A DNA stretch of 36,937 nt from Gemmatimonadota bacterium (GCA_003221805.1 QHUA01000118.1:1-36937); one strand, 5' to 3'. Shown: positions 22,336 to 30,889, counted from the first letter of the stretch. Made by a program: numbers and translations. The notes: a model not told the origin generated them from the sequence alone.

Positions 22336-24857
22336 TCGTCGTCGGTGAGAGCCTCGACCGGCTCTGTGTCGGGGGCGGGAGCACCATTTTCGGCGCCTTC
22401 CTCTTCATCGTCGGGTACAACGCGCGCCACTGCGGTTACGAGATCGCCCTCGTCCAGATTGACGAGTTTGACCCCCTGCGCGATACGACCCGTGACCCTC
22501 ACCTGGGAGACCGAGCTGCGGATGATCACACCATGTTTTGTGATGATCATGATTTCGTCGGCAGGCAGAACTTCCATCAGGGCAACGACATCACCCGTTT
22601 TCTCGGTCCTGTTGACCGTGATAATGCCCTTCCCGCCACGTTTCTGAACCCTGTAATCGGCAATATTTGAGCATTTCCCAAGACCGCGCTCGGTGACGAC
22701 CAGCAGCGTCGCATCACGCTTGACGACGACCATTCCAATCACGGAATCGCCCTCGCGAAGCTCGACGCCTTTTACGCCGTGGGTGTCGCGGCCCATCTCG
22801 CGTACGTCCTGCTCGTGGAATCTCACCGAGAGGCCATGGCGCGTGGCGAGGACGATGTCGTTCGTTCCGCTCGTCACCTGCACGTCGATCAGCTCGTCGT
22901 CCTTCTCGATCTTGATCGCCTTGATCCCTGTCTGGCGAACGTTGGAGTACTCGGACAACGCCGTCTTCTTCACCGTGCCGTTGCGGGTGCAGAAGAGCAG
23001 GAACTGCGTATCTGTGAATTCACGCACCGGAACCATCGCTTTGATCTGCGTCTCGGGTGAGACGTTGATCAGGTTGACGATCGGCTTGCCCTTGGATGCG
23101 CGACCGGCCTGCGGGACTTCGTAGACCTTGAGCCAGAAGCACCTGCCATCCTCAGTGAAGCAGAGGATGTAGTCGTGCGTCGAGCCGATGAAGAGACGCT
23201 CGATGAAATCCTCGTCCTTCAGTGAGGCTCCCGCCAATCCGCGGCCCCCGCGACGCTGCTTGCGATAAGTCGAGACCGAAGTGCGCTTGATGTAGCCGGA
23301 GTGGGAGATGGTGATGACCATGTCCTCTTCGGCGATCAGGTCCTCGATCGTGAACTCGCCCTCGTCGCTGGTGATCTCCGAGCGGCGCTCGTCGCCGTAC
23401 TTGTCGGCGACCGTCTGCAACTCGTCGCGGATGATCTTCATGCGGCGCGGCTTCGATGCGAGGATATCTCTCATTTCCTTGATGAAGCTGCGCACCTCTT
23501 TCAGTTCTTCCTCGAGCTTTTCAATCTCGAGACCGGTAAGCTTCGCCAGGCGCATGTTGAGGATCGCCTCGGCCTGACGCTCAGTGAGCTTGAATCGCTT
23601 CTGCAGCTGCGTGCTCGCTGCGGGAGTATCGGCAGCGGCACGAATGAGCTTGATCACCGCGTCGATGTTATCGACGGCGATCTTGAGGCCCTCGAGGATG
23701 TGCTCCCGCTCGAGCGCCTTGTCGAGCTCGAACTGTGTCCGACGGACGACGACTTCGTGGCGGTGGTCGATGTAGTGCTGCAGCACATCCTTGAGCGGCA
23801 TCACCTTCGGCACCAGCTGGCCCGTATGCGAGTCCGGGACGAGCGCCAGCATGATGACGCCAAACGTCGACTGCATCGCGGTGTGCTTGTACAGCTGATT
23901 CAGTACCACCCGCGGAATCGCGTCGCGCTTCAACTCGAGCACGATGCGCATTCCATCCTTGTCCGACTCGTCGCGCAGATCGGCGATACCCTCGAGCTTC
24001 TTGTCGCGAACGAGCTCGGCGATGTCCTGCACGAGCTTCGACTTGTTGATCTGATAGGGAAGCTCGTTGATCACGATCTGGGATTTGTTCGAGCTCTCCT
24101 TCTCTTCGATTACCGCCCGCGCCCGCATGACGATTCGTCCGCGGCCAGTCTCCTGGTAGTCCTTGATTCCCGCGCGGCCGTAGATGTAGCCGCCGGTCGG
24201 GAAGTCAGGTCCTTTGATGAGCTTTCTGATCTCGCCCGGCGTCATCTCCGGATTATCGACCATGGCGATGATAGCGGCGACGACCTCGCGGAGATTGTGT
24301 GGCGGGATGTTCGTCGCCATGCCGACTGCGATGCCCGACGAGCCGTTGACGACGAGATTCGGAATCGCTGACGGCAGAACCTTCGGCTCCTGGAGGCGAT
24401 CGTCGAAGTTCGGGGCGAAATCGACGGTGTTCTTGTCGATGTCGGCCAGCATCTCCATCGCAATGCGGGTGAGTCTCGCCTCGGTGTAGCGGTACGCTGC
24501 CGCGGGATCGCCATCGACCGAGCCGAAATTTCCCTGACCATCAACGAGCGGATAGCGCAGCGAGAAGTCCTGCACCATGCGCACGAGCGCGTCGTACACC
24601 GACGTATCACCATGCGGGTGATACTTGCCGAGCACGTCGCCGACGACCGTCGCCGACTTCTTGTAGGGTCGACCCGGAACGAGTCCGAGCTCGTTCATCG
24701 CGTAGAGCACGCGGCGGTGTACGGGCTTCAGTCCATCGCGCACATCAGGAAGTGCGCGGGAGACGATGACGCTCATCGAATAATTGATGAACGATTCTTT
24801 GATTTCTTCGTGAATGAGGCGCGGGAGAATGCGCTCTCTGTTGTTCGGAGCCGTCAT
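22332..24857 (-). CDS. gyrA: DNA gyrase subunit A
   Basis: An 841-residue type II topoisomerase subunit that cuts and rejoins DNA to introduce negative supercoils with GyrB. The winged-helix and tower region begins at [24 protein letters not shown]-type sequence. The quinolone-pocket segment reads [13 protein letters not shown], with Thr85 and Asp89 at the E. coli 83 and 87 positions. The catalytic tyrosine is Tyr124 in YRYTEARLT. The GyrA box QRRGGRG (534-540) identifies gyrase rather than topoisomerase IV. The C-terminal tail is acidic ([10 protein letters not shown]). gyrB is not in the window. The start at 24857 lacks a clear ribosome site. A -35/-10 pair is seen at 24943-24971. Confidence 0.97.
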   Translation of the reverse strand: MTAPNNRERILPRLIHEEIKESFINYSMSVIVSRALPDVRDGLKPVHRRVLYAMNELGLVPGRPYKKSATVVGDVLGKYHPHGDTSVYDALVRMVQDFSLRYPLVDGQGNFGSVDGDPAAAYRYTEARLTRIAMEMLADIDKNTVDFAPNFDDRLQEPKVLPSAIPNLVVNGSSGIAVGMATNIPPHNLREVVAAIIAMVDNPEMTPGEIRKLIKGPDFPTGGYIYGRAGIKDYQETGRGRIVMRARAVIEEKESSNKSQIVINELPYQINKSKLVQDIAELVRDKKLEGIADLRDESDKDGMRIVLELKRDAIPRVVLNQLYKHTAMQSTFGVIMLALVPDSHTGQLVPKVMPLKDVLQHYIDHRHEVVVRRTQFELDKALEREHILEGLKIAVDNIDAVIKLIRAAADTPAASTQLQKRFKLTERQAEAILNMRLAKLTGLEIEKLEEELKEVRSFIKEMRDILASKPRRMKIIRDELQTVADKYGDERRSEITSDEGEFTIEDLIAEEDMVITISHSGYIKRTSVSTYRKQRRGGRGLAGASLKDEDFIERLFIGSTHDYILCFTEDGRCFWLKVYEVPQAGRASKGKPIVNLINVSPETQIKAMVPVREFTDTQFLLFCTRNGTVKKTALSEYSNVRQTGIKAIKIEKDDELIDVQVTSGTNDIVLATRHGLSVRFHEQDVREMGRDTHGVKGVELREGDSVIGMVVVKRDATLLVVTERGLGKCSNIADYRVQKRGGKGIITVNRTEKTGDVVALMEVLPADEIMIITKHGVIIRSSVSQVRVTGRIAQGVKLVNLDEGDLVTAVARVVPDDEEEGAENGAPAPDTEPVEALTDDE

Positions 24858-25163
24858 TAAATCAGCTGTCTGCTAACGGGGATCGGTTGGGAGGCCGGTG
24901 GGCGGTGGGAGTGCAGTGAAAGCCTCCATCATTGATAACCGAAATGTAGCGTTTCGGCGCGTTGAAATCAACCAAATCAATCGGCCGTAAGTAACGATGC
25001 GATAAGCGCTTAGGTATTTGAAAAGCTCATCGGTAGTTTACGACATGAGAGAGTCGAAAAAATGTGAGCGGTTCAAGCTCAGCAGTAGCAATGCGTTGCC
25101 TTATTTGGGCGGGTTGGGGATGGTGTTAGTTTGCCTTTCTTTCCATTCCATGAAGGAATCGCG
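24858..25163. other. Divergent intergenic region between gyrA and the YCII/DGPF gene
   Basis: 306 bp without a gene. Next to gyrA lies a short G-rich stretch with 7-base words (GTGGGCG, GTGGGAG), weaker than the heptad elements elsewhere. A candidate gyrA promoter is at 24943-24971. A small hairpin TGAGC/GCTCA (25065-25081) resembles a tRNA T-arm by chance only. AAGGA at about 25153-25157 serves the DGPF gene. I see no clear promoter for that gene. Confidence 0.5.
24943..24971 (-). promoter_or_regulatory. Candidate sigma-70 promoter for gyrA
   Basis: On the minus strand TTGATT (24971-24966), a 17-base spacer, then TACATT (24948-24943) match a vegetative promoter with four or five positions in each box. 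It would give a leader of about 80 nt before the gyrA ATG. No sequence-specific regulator site is evident. Confidence 0.45.
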
Positions 25164-25565
25164 ATGAAGTTCATGGTACTGATCTACAACGATCCCGAAC
25201 TATTGGCTGCCTTGCCTGAGCGCGAGTTCGACGAGACGATGCGCGGCTGTCTCGAACATGCCGACGAGCTCCAGGAACAGGGATACCTGATCGAGTCACA
25301 GCAGCTCGAGCCGCCATCGACGGCGAAATCGATTAGGGTCCGCAACGGCAAGATGACCACGATCGACGGCCCGTTTTCGGAAACGAAGGAAGTGCTCGGC
25401 GGATTCAATCTTATCGAAGCCGAAAATATCGAGGAAGCAATGCGAATCGCCCTCGAGTTTCCCTGGGCGGAGACAGGTTGTATCGAGGTCCGCCCGGTGC
25501 GCGATATTCAGGCAGTGGCGAAGCGGGTGGGAGCGAAAGGAGCTCCGGTAGCAGCGCGGCGATAG
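25164..25565 (+). CDS. YCII-related (DGPF domain) protein
   Basis: A 133-residue protein of the YCII/DGPF family. Landmarks are the N-terminal MKFMVLIYNDPE, a middle TTIDGPFSETKEVLGGFNLIEA with the name-giving DGPF, and EFPWAETGCIEVRPVRDI near the end. The fold is a small ferredoxin-like dimer with a possible catalytic His/Asp pair in other members; the reaction is not known. ATG 25164 is chosen because AAGGA is 6-7 bases upstream. Relatives commonly sit beside an ECF sigma gene, but here none does. Its TAG is followed immediately by the heptad element 25566-25723. Confidence 0.88.
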   Translation: MKFMVLIYNDPELLAALPEREFDETMRGCLEHADELQEQGYLIESQQLEPPSTAKSIRVRNGKMTTIDGPFSETKEVLGGFNLIEAENIEEAMRIALEFPWAETGCIEVRPVRDIQAVAKRVGAKGAPVAARR

Positions 25566-25723
25566 AGCGGGAAGCGGGAAGCGGGAAGCGGAAGGTAGTA
25601 ACGGATAAACGGGAAACGGATACGGGGAACGGTAGGCGCGCTTCCAGCTACCCGTTATACGTAACCGCTACCCGTAATAGGTCGCCCGTTGTCCGCTTCC
25701 CGCTTCCCGCTTCCCGCTTCCCT
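25566..25723. repeat. Heptad-word palindrome (copy E), filling a convergent gap
   Basis: The element occupies exactly the space between two convergent stop codons. The left half is CGGGAAG repeated three times, then CGGAAG, GTAGTAA, CGGATAA, ACGGGAA, ACGGATA, CGGGGAA, CGGTAGG. The right half is CTTCCAG, CTACCCG, TTATACG, TAACCG, CTACCCG, TAATAGG, TCGCCCG, TTGTCCG, then CTTCCCG three times and CTTCCCT. The outer words are exact reverse complements and the inner words degenerate, so a hairpin of about 75-bp arms is possible. It could work as a bidirectional transcript end, but it has no T-tract. Confidence 0.85.
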
Positions 25724-26650
25724 CTAGTTGTTGCCGGCGGGCGCCTTCTCGTCGAGGAACGGAATCACCGTCGCCGCCAACGCGGGCGCAGCAAAAATCG
25801 TGTAGTGCGTCAGGCCGGGAAGAATCGCCAGGCGCGACTTCGGCTGACCCGATCCGTCCCAACCACCATCGCGCTGGCCGCCGCCGAGTAGTCCGAACAT
25901 CTCGACTGCGTGCGACGGCGGAAAAATGTCGGCGTCTCCGGCGACGATCAGAGTGGTTGCGGTGATGCCGCGGATTTGCTGCGAGAGGTCGAAGTCGGCC
26001 TTCATCGCGTCGCCGATTTTGCTCAGCAGTCTTCCCCAATCCTGTGGGCGCGGGGCCAGGCTGGCGTATAGCTGATACATCGGCGTCTGCTTCATCGCTT
26101 CCGCGGCCTGGGCGCTCACCTGCCCCTGCTGGGCGAGAATATCCGGATAGAATCCGTTCCGTCTGAACGGAGTCGAGACGACGACCAGCTTGCCGACAAC
26201 TTCGGGATGTCTGATCGCGGTTTGCAGAGCGACGCCGCCGCCGAGTGAGTATCCCATCACGTCGGGACGCTCGAGCTTGAGATACTTGATCAGCGCCGCG
26301 ATGTCATCGGCCATGTACTCCACACTGAGCGGGCGATCGATGTCGGCAGTGCGGCCATGGCCCTGCAGATCGACGGCGATGACCTGGTGATTCGCGGCCA
26401 GCGCGGTGAGGTTGGGCCCGAACATCTCGATGGCGCCGAGTCCGCCATGGAGGAGAACTAGCGGGCGGCCTTTGCCGTGGATCTCGTAATAAAGCTTGAT
26501 CCCGTTGACGTCGGCGTAGTGTCCTTCCGCTTTCTTGCCCGATCCGCCCCACGAACCTGCGCCCTGGGCGTCCGCGTTCGCTGGGGCGGCAATGATGGCC
26601 GCTGCGGCAAGAACGCTCGTGATGTTGGTAAGTCTCGATATTGAACGCAT
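25724..26650 (-). CDS. Exported alpha/beta hydrolase
   Basis: A 308-residue periplasmic or secreted hydrolase with a signal peptide (SVLAAAAIIAAPANADAQ). The fold is shown by VNGIKLYYEIHGKGRPLVLLHGG with the oxyanion HGG (68-70), VIAVDLQGHGRT, and the nucleophile elbow GYSLGG (Ser135). The acid is in VAGDADIFPP (about 245-254) and the catalytic His in PGLTHYTIF near the C-terminus. The triad is complete. Relatives include esterases, epoxide hydrolases and haloperoxidase-like proteins, so the substrate is open. ATG 26650 has GGAG nine bases upstream. It is separated from the DGPF gene only by the heptad palindrome. Confidence 0.88.
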   Translation of the reverse strand: MRSISRLTNITSVLAAAAIIAAPANADAQGAGSWGGSGKKAEGHYADVNGIKLYYEIHGKGRPLVLLHGGLGAIEMFGPNLTALAANHQVIAVDLQGHGRTADIDRPLSVEYMADDIAALIKYLKLERPDVMGYSLGGGVALQTAIRHPEVVGKLVVVSTPFRRNGFYPDILAQQGQVSAQAAEAMKQTPMYQLYASLAPRPQDWGRLLSKIGDAMKADFDLSQQIRGITATTLIVAGDADIFPPSHAVEMFGLLGGGQRDGGWDGSGQPKSRLAILPGLTHYTIFAAPALAATVIPFLDEKAPAGNN

Positions 26651-26744
26651 CAGTCGGTCTCCATTTCGGGTTTGGTTGTTCTAGTGAGGCGACGAACGAC
26701 GTGGGCCGAAATCGACACGAAGCGAGCGCAAAGTACGCCTGAGA

Positions 26745-27224
26745 TCAGGCATCAATGGGGTGGCGTCGTTCGGCGGATAGAGGGAGCAGCGATTGCACCG
26801 CCGCAACGATGTCATCGATAGCCAGCGGCCGCGAGAGTATGCGCTGCCACGGACCGGGTGGCGCCGCGATCGTCGCGCGTGCTATGAGAATGGACGCTGC
26901 GCCGTGTGTCTTGATTAGCGCGTCGACCGGAGCTTCACTCTCATCGAGAGCGTCCTGATCGACGATGATCAGTTTGACGTCGCCTCGCGCCGGATCCCTG
27001 GCCGGAATTCTCGTCGCTGCGCTCACATTGCGCGTTCCCACGGCGTCGTAGCCGACCTCGCGCAGCGCCGCGCGCAATAACGCCCGACGCCACTGATTGG
27101 GCAGCACGATCAGGACCCGTGGCGGAAACTCCTTGCTCGTCAGGGCGCCACTCCGAATACAGGGCTTCCAGCTTTGTCGCGCGATACCGCCGGGCTGAAC
27201 GGTCCCAGCTCTTGACGTCGCCAC
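26745..27224 (-). CDS. Degenerate receiver-like protein
   Basis: About 120 residues of receiver-like fold: RVLIVLPNQWRRALLRAAL, then VKLIIVDQDALDE with an acidic residue at the usual phospho-acceptor place, SILIARATIAAP, and a C-terminal RPLAIDDIVAAVQSLL where the conserved Lys-Pro is replaced by Arg-Pro. The early acidic pair of true receivers is also missing, so phosphorylation is doubtful. There is no output domain. The start is unresolved: GTG 27224 (GGAG four bases upstream) overlaps the upstream gene by about 85 bp, while GTG 27107 would cut the first strand. The frame is open up to 27431 but that part is only the other gene's shadow. It probably shares a transcript with the lipase-maturation-factor gene. 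Confidence 0.6.
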   Translation of the reverse strand: MATSRAGTVQPGGIARQSWKPCIRSGALTSKEFPPRVLIVLPNQWRRALLRAALREVGYDAVGTRNVSAATRIPARDPARGDVKLIIVDQDALDESEAPVDALIKTHGAASILIARATIAAPPGPWQRILSRPLAIDDIVAAVQSLLPLSAERRHPIDA

Positions 27225-28642
27225 CAGGCTCCAGTTTTCCTCTTCGTGGCGAGGTCGGTGAACCAGTACTGCCACAGCATCGTTCTCACCATCTCTGGTA
27301 GCCTGCCATTGAAAGGATCTCGGCGAAATAACCCGAGCACGTCCGGATTTCCCTCCAGCAATCGCTCTTGCGTTAGGACAACCCACGGGTTCGCCTGCCA
27401 CGAATTGAGCGACGCGAACCAGAGATTCCACTCGAAGCGGGGCTGATAGGGAGCGTAGAAACCCGGTCGTTCGTTGGGATCCTGTGGTTTGTAGCGGAAC
27501 GGATACGCGATCCAGCTCGCTCCGTCGTTGCTTCCCTGGAATTCGATCTCGTATCTCGCGGGCGTCATCACCGCAAACAGTCCGTACGCGTTGGCGATTC
27601 TGAATGGAGAGAGCAGTCGATACGGCAGCGCGAGAACCGAACCAGATCCTCCTATGAAAAACGCAACGACCGTCGTGTAGAGCGCGACGCCAAGGATTGC
27701 TGACTCCACTCGCCGATAGATCCTGAATCGCGGCGTAAGCTCGCGCGGAATCGACTGCGCGACTGGAAACCCGACTCTCGCGAAAAAGCGGTCATCCAGG
27801 AGAAGGATTCCCAGAACGAGAACCAGATAGTTGAGAAAGGCATAGTTGGCGGTGGAGATGATGCTGACCTGCAGCGCAGTGAGTACGAAGAACACAGGAA
27901 TCCGAACTCGACGCGGTAGAAATACCGCCCACACCAGCGCCAGCTCCGCCAGAAACGTGAACGCCACCGCGCCGGCGTGAAACCAGTGCGGCAGCTGTTC
28001 GACGTACCATCCCAACCACGACGGCAGCGGACCGTTCTGATAGTAGTTGTCCATCGCCGTGAAATTCCGCCACGTCGGATCGCCGCTCAGAATCTTTACC
28101 AAACCGGATTCGAAATAGATCCGGAACCACTCCCAGCGCAGCATGAACAGGCTGAAACGCGACGGCGGATCGGTCGCGCCGAGTCCGGGGCGCGATCCGC
28201 GGGGAGCAAAGAACCAGGAGAGAAATCCTGCCTCGAGCAGCATCCCGTCCGACTGGTACGACGAGAAATCCTGTAGGGCGCCGATACAGGAGAGGAAAAC
28301 CAGAGTACATAGCGCAATCGTCCATTTCGGCCGGAAGTTGAACACCAGCAGAATCGAGGCGATGAGACCGGCGACGACGACCAGCGTGAGCGCGAAATCC
28401 GACGCGTTGATCCAGAACAGCGTCGGTGCGAACCACACTCCCTCCAGTTGACCGAGCTGCGAGCTTACTTGGTGGAGATAATAGTCGGCGGGGAGAACGC
28501 CGCGCTCGCCGATCAACCCGTGGATCTGGAAAGCGAGCGAGTAAAACGCGGAGAAGAAAATCAGGCCGAGCGCGCGTAGGAAGAGCCAGCGCGCCCAGAG
28601 ATAACTATCGGCCGATTTGTCGAGTGATCGTGGATCCGTCAT
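27140..28642 (-). CDS. Lipase maturation factor family membrane protein
   Basis: A 500-residue polytopic protein homologous to the LMF1/LMF2 family (in animals, ER factors for lipase folding). Family landmarks are FSAFYSLAFQIHGLIGERG, DFSSYQSDGMLLEAGFLSWFF, LRWEWFRIYFESGLVKILSGDPTW (the conserved YFESGLVK block near 180-200), GPLPSWLGWYVEQLPHWFH and the C-terminal soluble part with YEIEFQGSNDG and PYQPRFEWNLWFA. At least nine hydrophobic segments are visible. The bacterial role is unknown; maturation or folding of exported enzymes is inference. No lipase adjoins it, though an exported alpha/beta hydrolase gene lies about 500 bp downstream. ATG 28642 has no clear ribosome site. Confidence 0.9.
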   Translation of the reverse strand: MTDPRSLDKSADSYLWARWLFLRALGLIFFSAFYSLAFQIHGLIGERGVLPADYYLHQVSSQLGQLEGVWFAPTLFWINASDFALTLVVVAGLIASILLVFNFRPKWTIALCTLVFLSCIGALQDFSSYQSDGMLLEAGFLSWFFAPRGSRPGLGATDPPSRFSLFMLRWEWFRIYFESGLVKILSGDPTWRNFTAMDNYYQNGPLPSWLGWYVEQLPHWFHAGAVAFTFLAELALVWAVFLPRRVRIPVFFVLTALQVSIISTANYAFLNYLVLVLGILLLDDRFFARVGFPVAQSIPRELTPRFRIYRRVESAILGVALYTTVVAFFIGGSGSVLALPYRLLSPFRIANAYGLFAVMTPARYEIEFQGSNDGASWIAYPFRYKPQDPNERPGFYAPYQPRFEWNLWFASLNSWQANPWVVLTQERLLEGNPDVLGLFRRDPFNGRLPEMVRTMLWQYWFTDLATKRKTGAWWRRQELGPFSPAVSRDKAGSPVFGVAP

Positions 28643-28688
28643 CGCCGAGAGTTGCTCGCAATCAGCGAGCTACTCCACGGCGACTAAG

Positions 28689-29471
28689 CTAATCGATCGT
28701 GTCCAGATTCTGGTTTGGCGCGAACAGATAGACCATTGCCCCATTGGCGAGCTCGGGCAGCACGCGCGCGGCCCGCTGTTCTTCCATCGCCGGGCAGCCT
28801 TCGCTCCGTCCGGCTTTCGTCGACGTCACATAAGGAGCGCCGTGCGCCACGACCCCGCGCGCACGCGCATTGTCGTTGAGACCCGCAGTCACACCCTGGA
28901 GTCGAAGGCCGACCGAGCTGTAGGCCTGACCTCCGGTGTGACCGGTGAACTGATACAAGCTCTGCGCGAGGTACAATCCGAGTGATGTCATCGCGCTACC
29001 GGATGCGTTGGAGAAGCGCGTCGGTACACCGTACTGCGACGTCGACGATCCGCGACCGTGCGCAACCGTGAAGGGGCCCTCGAGAATCTGAAGCGTGCTC
29101 ATGTTGAACACGTAGCCACGCGGCTGGGTGCTCGGCAATCCGTAATCGACAAAGTAAAGAAGTGGCTTCTTCACGTCGGTCGGATGAGCATTCAGATACG
29201 CGAAATAGCTGTGAAAAGCGGTCTCCAGCGCCTTGGGGTGACTCAGCGGACGCACTGCTGACGTCAAAGCTTCCAGTGCGGCGGTTATCTTCGACGAGAG
29301 CGCATCATCACTGGTGTTGTTGGGCGCGTCAGTTGGACTGGCTGTCGCGATAGGTGATGTCGCAGCAGCGAGAACAGAACCGGCGTTGTCCGATCCACGA
29401 ACGACACGCGCGCCAACGCACACGAAAGCGAGTGTGGCAATGAGACCGTTTTTCAGATATTTGTGTCGCAA
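28689..29471 (-). CDS. Murein L,D-transpeptidase catalytic domain protein (YkuD_2 type)
   Basis: A 260-residue exported protein. The start is TTG 29471, decided by GAGAGGAG five bases upstream; a longer frame to 29552 has no ribosome site. The signal (KNGLIATLAFVCVGARVVRG) is followed by a Ser/Thr/Ala-rich linker. The catalytic domain (about 85-250) has LYFVDYGLPSTQPRGYVFN, the HGRG turn, and His210 (VVAHGAPYV) plus Cys226 in AGRSEGCPAM, the SxGCP active site. It belongs to the family of YkuD relatives that may act on murein. It is the second L,D-transpeptidase-like gene here and belongs to another subfamily than the one at 17466. The 29472-29637 gap holds divergent upstream sequence. Confidence 0.85.
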   Translation of the reverse strand: MRHKYLKNGLIATLAFVCVGARVVRGSDNAGSVLAAATSPIATASPTDAPNNTSDDALSSKITAALEALTSAVRPLSHPKALETAFHSYFAYLNAHPTDVKKPLLYFVDYGLPSTQPRGYVFNMSTLQILEGPFTVAHGRGSSTSQYGVPTRFSNASGSAMTSLGLYLAQSLYQFTGHTGGQAYSSVGLRLQGVTAGLNDNARARGVVAHGAPYVTSTKAGRSEGCPAMEEQRAARVLPELANGAMVYLFAPNQNLDTID

Positions 29472-29600
29472 TATTACTCCTCTCGGTAACTGGAAAGTGC
29501 GGGGGATGCGTTGACTGCGAGAGACGACTAGACGCTCTCGTAGTGACCTCATCAGTTGTACTGCTGAGCTGCAGAATTTCGCAGCGTTTTACACTACCAA

Positions 29601-29615
29601 TCTAATAAGATTAGA
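29601..29615. promoter_or_regulatory. Palindrome upstream of the DUF763 gene
   Basis: TCTAATAAGATTAGA is a perfect 6-bp inverted repeat with a 3-base centre. It lies 22 bp before the DUF763 ATG and about 130 bp from the divergent gene's start. It is A/T-rich against the local GC, which suits a protein-binding site. Its regulator is unknown. Confidence 0.4.
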
Positions 29616-29637
29616 CGATCCCACAATAAATTTGTTT

Positions 29638-30723
29638 ATGGCCCAACGCACTGGCAGCGCTACACTTCCGCTACATGGCGGCAAGGCTCCGCGGTGGCTC
29701 TTTGACCGTATGGCTCAGCTGGCTCCAGAGATAGCTGATGCCATCGTCCTCGAGCACGGCCGCCCCGAATTTCTGAAGCGGCTATCGGACCCGTGTTGGT
29801 TCCAGGCCTTCGGCTGCGTGCTCGGATTCGACTGGCACTCGAGCGGGGTGACCACCACCGTCTGCGGCGCCCTCAAAGAGGGTCTCGCCAAGCGCGGCAA
29901 TGAACTGGGCGTTTTCGTTGCCGGAGGTAAGGGGAAAGTGTCGCGTCGAACACCTCACGAGCTCCTCGACTACGGCAATCGCACCGGCATCGACGGCGCG
30001 CGGCTCGCCTACAACAGCCGCATGGCGGCGAAGGTTGATTCGGCCGCGATCCAGGATGGCTTCGGCATCTACCACCACAGTTTCTTCGTCACCAGCGAGG
30101 GTGAGTGGGCGGTCGTCCAGCAAGGCATGCGCGGAAACGATGGCACCGCGCGGCGATACCACTGGCTCGGCTCGCAAGTCTCCGATTTCGTGAATGAGCC
30201 GCACGCCGCCATCGCCAGTGACAAATCCGGTCAGCTCGTACTCAACATGGTCGCCGGTGAATCCGCTGGCGCGAGAACAGTCTCCGCCGAATTCGCGCGA
30301 CAGGAGCCAAGAGTGGTCGACAAGGAGATCGCGCGCGTGATCACGATGGCGTTGCCGACGCGTCATTGGGTCGACATCAAGCAGGACATCAATCCGGCCC
30401 ACCTGCGGAAAGTGATGTTGAGCACCTACGAAGCGAATCCTCAGAATTACGAGCAGCTGCTCGCCATTCCTGGCGTCGGGCCCAAATCGGTGCGAGCGCT
30501 GGCACTCATCGCCGATGTCGTCTACGAATCGCCGGCGAGCATGCGCGATCCGGCGCGATTCAGCTTCGCGCACGGCGGCAAGGATGGGCATCCTTATCCG
30601 GTGAATCGCGCTGTGTACGACCAATCGGTTGAATGGCTGCGAGACGCGGTCGCCAAGGCGCGCATCGGACATAGTGAACGATTGAAGGCCCTGCGAAGGC
30701 TGGCGGACTGGCAGAAGGGTTAA
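29638..30723 (+). CDS. DUF763 family protein with helix-hairpin-helix motif
   Basis: A 361-residue protein of the uncharacterised DUF763 family. ATG 29638 matches the usual family opening (RTGSATLPLHGGKAPRWLFDRM). Landmarks are CGALKEGLAKRGNELGVFVAGGKG, YHHSFFVTSEGEWAVVQQGM, a middle helical part with LPTRHWVDI, and a helix-hairpin-helix LLAIPGVGPKSVRALALIADV (about 280-300), which usually contacts DNA or RNA backbone. The end has PYPVNRAVYDQSVEWL. The family is also common in archaea and thermophiles. There is no co-directional neighbour within 160 bp, so it probably has its own promoter. DNA handling is inference from the HhH only. Confidence 0.87.
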   Translation: MAQRTGSATLPLHGGKAPRWLFDRMAQLAPEIADAIVLEHGRPEFLKRLSDPCWFQAFGCVLGFDWHSSGVTTTVCGALKEGLAKRGNELGVFVAGGKGKVSRRTPHELLDYGNRTGIDGARLAYNSRMAAKVDSAAIQDGFGIYHHSFFVTSEGEWAVVQQGMRGNDGTARRYHWLGSQVSDFVNEPHAAIASDKSGQLVLNMVAGESAGARTVSAEFARQEPRVVDKEIARVITMALPTRHWVDIKQDINPAHLRKVMLSTYEANPQNYEQLLAIPGVGPKSVRALALIADVVYESPASMRDPARFSFAHGGKDGHPYPVNRAVYDQSVEWLRDAVAKARIGHSERLKALRRLADWQKG

Positions 30724-30814
30724 CTAATTAAGCCACAGCCGCTTGCAGGCATCAGTTTTGTGACCTTTGAGACGTCAAACGTTTGCCATAGTTCGGCTCA
30801 AATTGTAACGTCGC

Positions 30815-30835
30815 TTTGCAAGCTGAGCTTGCAAA
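30815..30835. promoter_or_regulatory. Perfect palindrome upstream of the Cache-GGDEF gene
   Basis: TTTGCAAGCT, one base, then AGCTTGCAAA is a perfect 10-bp inverted repeat with a 1-base centre. It lies 52 bp before the ATG of the diguanylate cyclase gene. The size fits a dimeric repressor or activator site. The word CAAATTGT occurs on both sides (from 30799 and 30832). Confidence 0.45.
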
Positions 30836-30873
30836 TTGTTCCAGCGGAAGGTGGGTAGCTCATCGACAGGTAA

Positions 30874-30889
30874 ATCGTCTTTAGACGAT
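30874..30889 (+). promoter_or_regulatory. Hairpin overlapping the start codon of the Cache-GGDEF gene
   Basis: ATCGTCT, TT, AGACGAT forms a perfect 7-bp stem whose 3' arm includes the first two bases of the ATG (30888-30890). In the mRNA it would cover the start codon and could limit initiation. The upstream GGAAGGTGGG (30846-30855) is over 30 bases away. It matches no riboswitch I know. Confidence 0.4.

Noticed and set aside
23301-24371. A 356-codon plus-strand frame inside gyrA
   Set aside because: Antisense shadow of a conserved gene, with Leu/Asp/Arg-biased composition and no motif.
25065-25081. tRNA T-arm
   Set aside because: The stem TGAGC/GCTCA has loop GGTTCAA, out of register with the TTCRANY loop, and no acceptor or anticodon arm flanks it.
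25566-25723. CRISPR array
   Set aside because: Units are 7 bp with no spacers, the second half is inverted, and no cas gene is present.
27225-27431. N-terminal extension of the receiver-like protein
   Set aside because: This part lies fully within the lipase-maturation-factor gene and has shadow composition without a ribosome site.
29627-29634. TAAATTTG as a Bacteroidetes-type -7 promoter element before DUF763
   Set aside because: It lies 3 bp from the ATG and has no TTTG at -33, so it would need a leaderless transcript without further support.
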